A stretch of DNA of 9,738 bases, taken from Actinomycetales bacterium (GTDB lineage Bacteria > Actinomycetota > Actinomycetes > Mycobacteriales > Mycobacteriaceae). The notes under the pieces were generated by a model, which was given only the letters and a program-made list of their open reading frames with translations, did not search any database and was not told the DNA's origin. The position numbers and the translations under genes were made by a program. The stretch spans positions 1-9,738 of the forward strand of contig DUOR01000061.1 in NCBI GenBank assembly GCA_012838715.1. Direction: 5' to 3'. Each line of letters begins with the position of its first letter. The first letter of the stretch is position 1. This document shows positions 5,206-9,738 of this stretch, one piece after another.

Positions 5206-6115
5206 AGAACGTCGTCAGGCCGCGGGAGCGGAAAACGTCGCGGACGGTGTCGAGGGATTCCTTCGTGGGTGGGCGGACGTCGGCAAGCTCGTAGGGCATG
5301 CCCAGGTTGGCCCATTTGTCGGCGCCCATGTTGTGGAAGGGGAGGACCTCCACGCGCTCGACGCTGTCGGCCCATCGGGCGACGATGTCGGCGGTGGCCT
5401 CGACGTTGGCGGGGTCGTCGGTGAGTCCGGGGACCAGCACGAACCGGACCCACATCTTCTTGCCGTGGGCGGCGAGACGCTCACCGAATTCGAGGGTCGG
5501 CTTCAGCTTCTGGCTGGTGACCTTCTCGTAGGTGCCGGGCAGCCCGGACTTCACGTCGAGGAGGAAAAGGTCGACCAGGTCGAGGTCGTCGTCGCTGAGC
5601 CGGTGGCCGAGGTTACCGGAGGTGTCCACCGCAGTGTGGATGCCGGCCTCCCGCGCCGCCGCCAGCACCCGCTTCGTGAACGCCAGCTGGAACAGCGGCT
5701 CGCCACCGGAAATGGTCAGCCCGCCACCCGACGCGCGGAACACCGGCCGGTAGCGCTTCACCCGCTTGATCACGTCCTCGACGCGCTCCAGCGTGCCCTC
5801 CCGCAGCTCCATCGTGTCGGGGTTGTGGCAGTACTTGCAGCGCAGCGGGCACCCCGACATGAACAGGGTCATCCGCGTGCCGGGGCCGTCGACGGCGGTG
5901 ACCAGCTCCCAGGAATGCACGAGGCCGATGTCGCCGGTGCGACGGGCGTCGAAAAGCGCGCGCCGGTTCAGCTCCGCCACGTCGACGATGCCCGCGGCGT
6001 CGGGCGCGTCACCGTCGCCGTGCGTGCCGACGCCGCCGAGCCCCTGCGCCGTCCCGCGCACCCGCGGGCCGTCGGAGGGGGCGACGGTGACCTTGCGATT
6101 GAGTCCGTCCGCCAT
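5204..6115 (-). CDS. pflA: Pyruvate formate-lyase activating enzyme (radical SAM)
   Basis: Uses a [4Fe-4S] cluster and S-adenosylmethionine to abstract a hydrogen from the glycine of pyruvate formate-lyase, creating the glycyl radical under anaerobic conditions. The protein is 303 residues. The radical SAM motif CPLRCKYC has Cys89, Cys93 and Cys96, the only cysteines in the protein, so there are no extra clusters as in other glycyl-radical activases. GLVHSWELVTAVDGPGTR before it and SGGEP (136-140) and DTSGN after it are typical of PflA. About 60 residues of Gly/Ala/Asp-rich, probably disordered sequence precede the conserved part, making it longer than E. coli PflA. The ATG at 6115 lies 9 nt after the stop of the small glycyl-radical gene, so translation is probably coupled; its ribosome binding site is weak. 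Here the substrate glycine lies on a separate protein. Confidence 0.95.
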   Translation of the reverse strand: MADGLNRKVTVAPSDGPRVRGTAQGLGGVGTHGDGDAPDAAGIVDVAELNRRALFDARRTGDIGLVHSWELVTAVDGPGTRMTLFMSGCPLRCKYCHNPDTMELREGTLERVEDVIKRVKRYRPVFRASGGGLTISGGEPLFQLAFTKRVLAAAREAGIHTAVDTSGNLGHRLSDDDLDLVDLFLLDVKSGLPGTYEKVTSQKLKPTLEFGERLAAHGKKMWVRFVLVPGLTDDPANVEATADIVARWADSVERVEVLPFHNMGADKWANLGMPYELADVRPPTKESLDTVRDVFRSRGLTTF

Positions 6116-6124
6116 CGGCGGCGC

Positions 6125-6376
6125 CTACGCGTTCTCGTGGAACGTGCGGTCCAGGACGTCCTGCTGCTGCTCCGCGGTCAGCTTGACGAAGTTCACCGCG
6201 TAACCGGAGACGCGAACCGTCAAGTTCGGGTACTTGTCCGGGTTGGCCATGGCGTCCTCGAGGGTCGACTTGTCCAGCACGTTGATGTTGGCGTGGTACA
6301 GGCCGGACTCCGCGTTGTTCGCGGAGCGCTGGGACTTCATGTCGGCGAGGCGTTCGTCGAAGGACTTGGAGGACAT
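6125..6376 (-). CDS. grcA: Stand-alone glycyl-radical domain subunit of split PFL (GrcA/YfiD-like)
   Basis: An 83-residue protein that is essentially the C-terminal radical domain of pyruvate formate-lyase. [14 protein letters not shown] is followed by NPDKYPNLT, then RVSGYAV with the radical-bearing Gly58, then [14 protein letters not shown], all matching the end of full-length PFL enzymes. A charged head of about 25 residues ([16 protein letters not shown]) has no counterpart in PFL. E. coli GrcA/YfiD is a spare domain that rescues oxygen-damaged PFL. Here the upstream catalytic gene lacks this domain, so the protein is probably an obligatory subunit. AAGGAG lies 10 nt before the ATG, a strong ribosome binding site. 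The gene is in a different frame from the catalytic gene and 113 nt after it, so one frameshift cannot explain the split. It is the predicted substrate of the pflA product. Confidence 0.93.
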   Translation of the reverse strand: MSSKSFDERLADMKSQRSANNAESGLYHANINVLDKSTLEDAMANPDKYPNLTVRVSGYAVNFVKLTAEQQQDVLDRTFHENA

Positions 6377-6386
6377 GGGGTGGGGT

Positions 6387-6392
6387 CTCCTT
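6387..6392 (-). promoter_or_regulatory. Strong ribosome binding site of the glycyl-radical gene
   Basis: AAGGAG on the minus strand, 10 nt before the ATG. It is better than the sites of the flanking pfl genes and supports independent translation of the small subunit rather than read-through or a broken gene. Confidence 0.75.
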
Positions 6393-6394
6393 GC

Positions 6395-6447
6395 GTCGGG
6401 TGTCGGGGTGGTGCGGGCGGAGTGTCGGGTGTCGGTGAAGTGCGGGC
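6395..6447. repeat. Imperfect direct repeat between the two PFL subunit genes
   Basis: Plus-strand GTCGGGTGTCGG begins at 6395 and again at 6424, each followed after 4 variable bases by GTGCGGGC, giving two 24-bp copies at a 29-bp step. Just beyond lie a CGGATT-g-AATCCG dyad (6453-6465) and two near-identical 12-mers, GGGCCGGCGCGG and GGGCCAGCGCGG (6444-6455, 6465-6476). The 113-nt spacer between the subunit genes is thus almost entirely repeats and dyads. It may affect message processing or subunit dosage. Confidence 0.75.
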
Positions 6448-6489
6448 CGGCGCGGATTGAATCCGGGCCAGCGCGGGAAAGGTGCCGCG

Positions 6490-8601
6490 CTACTCGTCGT
6501 CCATGATGAAGCCGGCGTCGAGGATGCCGACCAGGTTGCCGACCTGCTCGTCCTTCGTGCGGCCCAGGCCGGACGGGGTGATGGTGTTGGTCAGCGAGAT
6601 GCCGTCGAGGGCGTCCTCGTAGTCGAGCTTGCCCACCGACAGCATGGACGCGACCATGCCGTGGGTGTCCATGCCGTTTTCCGGGTTGGCGCCGGGGGCG
6701 AACGGGGTGCCGGCGCGGTGGCCGGAGGGGAAGTTGCCGGTGGCGCGGCCGTAGACGACGTTCGAGGTGATGGTCAGCACGGACTGCGTCGGGATGGCGT
6801 CGCGGTACAGCGGGATTTCCTTGATCTTCGCCATCACGGTGTGGACGATGGTCGCCGCGATGTCGTCGGCGCGGTCGTCGTCGTTGCCGTAGACGGGGAA
6901 GTCGCCTTCGGTGACGTAGTCGACGATGAGGCCGGTGTCGTCGCGGACCGGCGTGACCTTGGCGTACTTGATGGCCGCGAGGGAATCGGCGACGATGGAC
7001 AGGCCGGCGATGCCGCAGCCCATCGAGCGGACGATGTCCGAATCGTGCAGCGCCATCTCGATGGACTCGTAGGCGTACTTGTCGTGGCACCAGTGGATGA
7101 TGTTCAGCGCTTCGACGTAGGTGCCCACCACCCAGTCCAGCATGTCCTCGTACTTCGCCCAGACGTCGTCGAAGTCGAGCGGGCCGTCGCCCTCGACGGG
7201 GGCGTACCCCTCGACGACCTGGTGGCCGGACACTTCGTCGCGGCCGCCGTTGAGCGCGTACAGCAGCGCCTTCGCCGCGTTGACGCGGGCGCCGAAGAAC
7301 TGCATCTGCTTGCCGACGGTCATGGGGGACACGCAGCACGCGATGGCGGCGTCGTCGCCCCAGCGTTCGCGGATCTGGCGGTCCGACTCGTACTGCAGCG
7401 ACGAGGTTTCGATGGAGATCGCCGAGCAGAATTCCTTGTAGCCGGCGGGCAGCTGCGGGTCCCAGAACACGGTGATGTTCGGTTCCGGGGCGGGGCCCAG
7501 GTTGCGCAGCGTCTGCAGCAGGCGGAAGGCGGTCTTGGTCACCATGTGGCGGCCGTCGTCGGAGAACCCGGCGTCGGACCAGGTGGCCCAGTACGGGTCG
7601 CCGGAGAAGATCTGGTCGTAGTCGATGGTGCGCAGGAAGCGGACGATGCGCAGCTTGATCACCAGCGCGTCGATGATTTCCTGGGCCTCTTCCTCGGTGA
7701 GGATGCCGGCGGCGAAGTCCCGTTCGAAGTAGATGTCGAAGAACTGCGACAGGCGGCCGATGGACATGGCGGCGCCGTCCTGCGACTTCACCGACGCCAG
7801 GTAGCCGAAGTACGTCCACTGGACGGCTTCCTTGGCGGTGGTGGCGGGGCCGGAGATGTCGAAGCCGTAGGTCTCCGCCATCGTCTTGAGCTTCTTAAGC
7901 GCCTTGATCTGCTCGGCGTGCTCTTCGCGGAAGCGGGCCCAGTGCTCGGAGAAGCCCTGCGCGGAGACCGCGGTCTTGGCGGCCTCCTTTTCGGCGATGA
8001 GGTGGTCCACGCCGTAGAGCGCCACGCGGCGGTAGTCGCCGATGATGCGGCCGCGGCCGTAGGCGTCGGGAAGCCCCGTGATGATGTGGGAACGGCGCGC
8101 GGCGCGGATCCGCGCGGTGTAGATGTCGAAGACCGCCTCATTGTGGGTTTTGCGGTACTTGGTGAAGATTTCCTTCACCCGCGGGTCCGGCTCCTTGCCG
8201 GACTCCTTGATGGCGGTCTCGACCATGCGCCAGCCGCCGTTGGGCATCATGGCGCGCTTCAGCGGCACGTCGGTCTGCAGGCCGACGATGACGTCGTCGT
8301 CCGCGGAGATGTGGCCGGCGGGGAAGGCGTCGATGTCCGCCGGGGTTTCGGTGTCGACGTCGTACACGCGGTTCTTGCGCTCCACCGACAGGTAGTTGCG
8401 TTCCAGGTGGTCCCACACGCGCAGCGTCTTGTCGGTGGGGCCGGCGAGGAAGGACGCGTCCCCGTCGTAGGGCGTGTAGTTGCGCTGGATGAAATCGCGG
8501 ACGTCGATGGCTTCCCGCCACGGTCCGGCGGCGAAACCCGCCCAGGGCTCGGTGGTGGAGCCGTCGGACTCGATGCGTTCGTTGGGCGCGGCGATGGTCA
8601 C
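6490..8601 (-). CDS. pflB: Pyruvate formate-lyase catalytic subunit lacking the glycyl-radical domain
   Basis: Formate C-acetyltransferase: converts pyruvate plus CoA to acetyl-CoA plus formate in anaerobic metabolism. About 703 residues versus about 760-790 for complete enzymes. The N-terminus ([14 protein letters not shown]), substrate-site region [23 protein letters not shown], and the catalytic Cys pair in IACCVSPM (Cys422-Cys423, bases 7333-7338) are intact. The chain ends at [15 protein letters not shown], exactly where other PFLs continue into the radical domain. That domain is the next gene, so this protein alone cannot form the active radical. The GTG at 8601 is chosen because AAAGG lies 8 nt upstream; a GTG at 8610 adds three residues but overlaps the ribosome binding site. 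It is the first gene of a three-gene operon. Related glycyl-radical enzymes such as 2-ketobutyrate formate-lyase are possible, but the motifs fit PFL closely. Confidence 0.96.
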   Translation of the reverse strand: MTIAAPNERIESDGSTTEPWAGFAAGPWREAIDVRDFIQRNYTPYDGDASFLAGPTDKTLRVWDHLERNYLSVERKNRVYDVDTETPADIDAFPAGHISADDDVIVGLQTDVPLKRAMMPNGGWRMVETAIKESGKEPDPRVKEIFTKYRKTHNEAVFDIYTARIRAARRSHIITGLPDAYGRGRIIGDYRRVALYGVDHLIAEKEAAKTAVSAQGFSEHWARFREEHAEQIKALKKLKTMAETYGFDISGPATTAKEAVQWTYFGYLASVKSQDGAAMSIGRLSQFFDIYFERDFAAGILTEEEAQEIIDALVIKLRIVRFLRTIDYDQIFSGDPYWATWSDAGFSDDGRHMVTKTAFRLLQTLRNLGPAPEPNITVFWDPQLPAGYKEFCSAISIETSSLQYESDRQIRERWGDDAAIACCVSPMTVGKQMQFFGARVNAAKALLYALNGGRDEVSGHQVVEGYAPVEGDGPLDFDDVWAKYEDMLDWVVGTYVEALNIIHWCHDKYAYESIEMALHDSDIVRSMGCGIAGLSIVADSLAAIKYAKVTPVRDDTGLIVDYVTEGDFPVYGNDDDRADDIAATIVHTVMAKIKEIPLYRDAIPTQSVLTITSNVVYGRATGNFPSGHRAGTPFAPGANPENGMDTHGMVASMLSVGKLDYEDALDGISLTNTITPSGLGRTKDEQVGNLVGILDAGFIMDDE

Positions 8602-8643
8602 CCGTGCCACCTTTCTCGGCCCGCGGGGGCGGGCGCCGATCGT

Positions 8644-8687
8644 CGGATGGGACTCGGGGCGGAAATACCGCCCGGGTCACTCATCCG
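8644..8687 (-). promoter_or_regulatory. Stem-loop in the PFL leader
   Basis: GGGCGG (8657-8662) and CCGCCC (8668-8673) pair around the loop AAATA. Flanking GAC/GTC bases extend this with a bulge, and CGGATG (8644-8649)/CATCCG (8682-8687) close an outer stem. The structure ends about 40 nt upstream of the PFL start codon and would be in the mRNA leader. It could control stability or translation, or mark a protein site; nothing shows which. Confidence 0.45.
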
Positions 8688-8813
8688 CCGCTGTTCGTGG
8701 CGGGTTGGCCCGTCGTTTCCCGTCTCCGCGGGTGTGCGGTCGGGGGCGTGGGGCGCACCAAGGCGTTGTTCCGCTCTCAACGGTCAACTCTACGCCTGCC
8801 CGGGATCGCTTCC

Positions 8814-8830
8814 CACCCCGCCGCGGGGTG
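8814..8830. other. Perfect short hairpin
   Basis: CACCCCG (8814-8820), loop CCG, CGGGGTG (8824-8830). On the plus strand TTTCG follows, but no plus-strand gene ends here. On the minus strand it lies about 170 nt beyond the transporter gene and upstream of the PFL promoter candidates. It could be a secondary terminator or an operator for PFL. Confidence 0.4.
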
Positions 8831-8979
8831 TTTCGCGTTACCCGGATTGCCCTGCGCAGGCGGCATTTTCGCGCCCGCGGCGGCTGATTTCCGTCATTCC
8901 CGTTGCGGGAGCGCGCTTTCGGGGCGGGGGCGGCGGGTGCTGCAAGGGCGGGTGCTTTCCGACGCCGGCCCGTCCGGCA

Positions 8980-8995
8980 CCGGGGTTTGCCCCGG
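8980..8995 (-). terminator. Terminator-like hairpin after the ABC transporter gene
   Basis: CCGGGG, loop TTTG (plus-strand reading), CCCCGG: a 6-bp GC-only stem starting 3 nt beyond the stop codon at 8999-9001. A second stem, GCCGG-n5-CCGGC (8964-8978), follows. There is no U-tract. Its position supports termination between the transporter gene and the PFL operon. Confidence 0.5.
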
Positions 8996-8998
8996 GGC

Positions 8999-9738
<740 letters not shown>

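Larger units (their letters stand above)
8611..8998. other. PFL leader and promoter region; no gene seen
   Basis: About 388 nt between the transporter fragment and PFL, both on the minus strand. I see no convincing open frame. On the minus strand TAGAGT (8792-8787) fits TANNNT, and an overlapping TTGACC (8787-8782) resembles a -35, but neither has a good partner, so the promoter is not settled. Hairpins occur at 8644-8687, 8814-8830 and 8980-8995. I found no clear FNR/CRP-type site and no copy of the CGATATATCG operator seen near padR. Confidence 0.5.

Noticed and set aside
6377..6492. PFL split as a simple sequencing frameshift
   Set aside because: The core ends with a stop codon, then 113 nt of repeat sequence with no PFL similarity, a strong ribosome binding site, and a new head on the second protein in a different frame. 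One indel cannot join them.
6125..7819. 564-codon minus frame that ends in the glycyl-radical domain
   Set aside because: Only the last 83 residues, from the ATG at 6376, are real. The rest is out of frame with PFL and is an Arg/Pro-rich shadow.

Overview
The window is high-GC DNA (I did not compute an exact figure), gene-dense, with GTG starts, TANNNT-type -10 boxes directly upstream of start codons and few U-tract terminators. This points to an actinobacterium. A gnd gene divergent from a PaaI-type hotdog thioesterase resembles the arrangement I remember in Corynebacterium, so a facultatively anaerobic Corynebacterium or close relative is the best guess. That is inference, not a database result.

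Left part (1-3635). A DEAD-box RNA helicase (minus, C-terminus cut by the left edge) lies 30 nt downstream of gnd (minus, 6-phosphogluconate dehydrogenase, complete). Both have a -10-like hexamer 6-7 nt before the ATG and no clear Shine-Dalgarno, so both could be leaderless. Divergent from gnd are a probable unlisted 58-codon small gene (2888-3064) and a PaaI-family thioesterase (3123-3635), separated by a perfect tandem 18-bp duplication.

Middle (3636-5203). A non-coding stretch between convergent genes holds four alternating copies of a roughly 16-19-bp element (3801-3930) that can fold in two mutually exclusive ways. Next is a PadR-family regulator (minus) whose first 88 residues are His/Gly/Arg-rich with 19 histidines. 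Its promoter carries two identical 16-bp near-palindromes 32 bp apart, one covering the -10 and one abutting the -35, and its leader contains a long two-tier hairpin.

Right part (5204-8610). This is an anaerobic pyruvate formate-lyase operon on the minus strand. The catalytic gene comes first, then a separate 83-aa glycyl-radical protein, then the radical-SAM activase. The catalytic subunit has the Cys-Cys active site but stops exactly where the C-terminal glycyl-radical domain should begin, and that domain is the next gene. The enzyme must therefore work as a split, two-polypeptide PFL with the activase acting on the small subunit. This is the most interesting feature of the window.

Right edge (8999-9738). 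The C-terminal ATPase domain of an exporter-type ABC transporter (minus) runs off the edge. The 8611-8998 gap holds the PFL leader and promoter region and the transporter's terminator-like hairpin.
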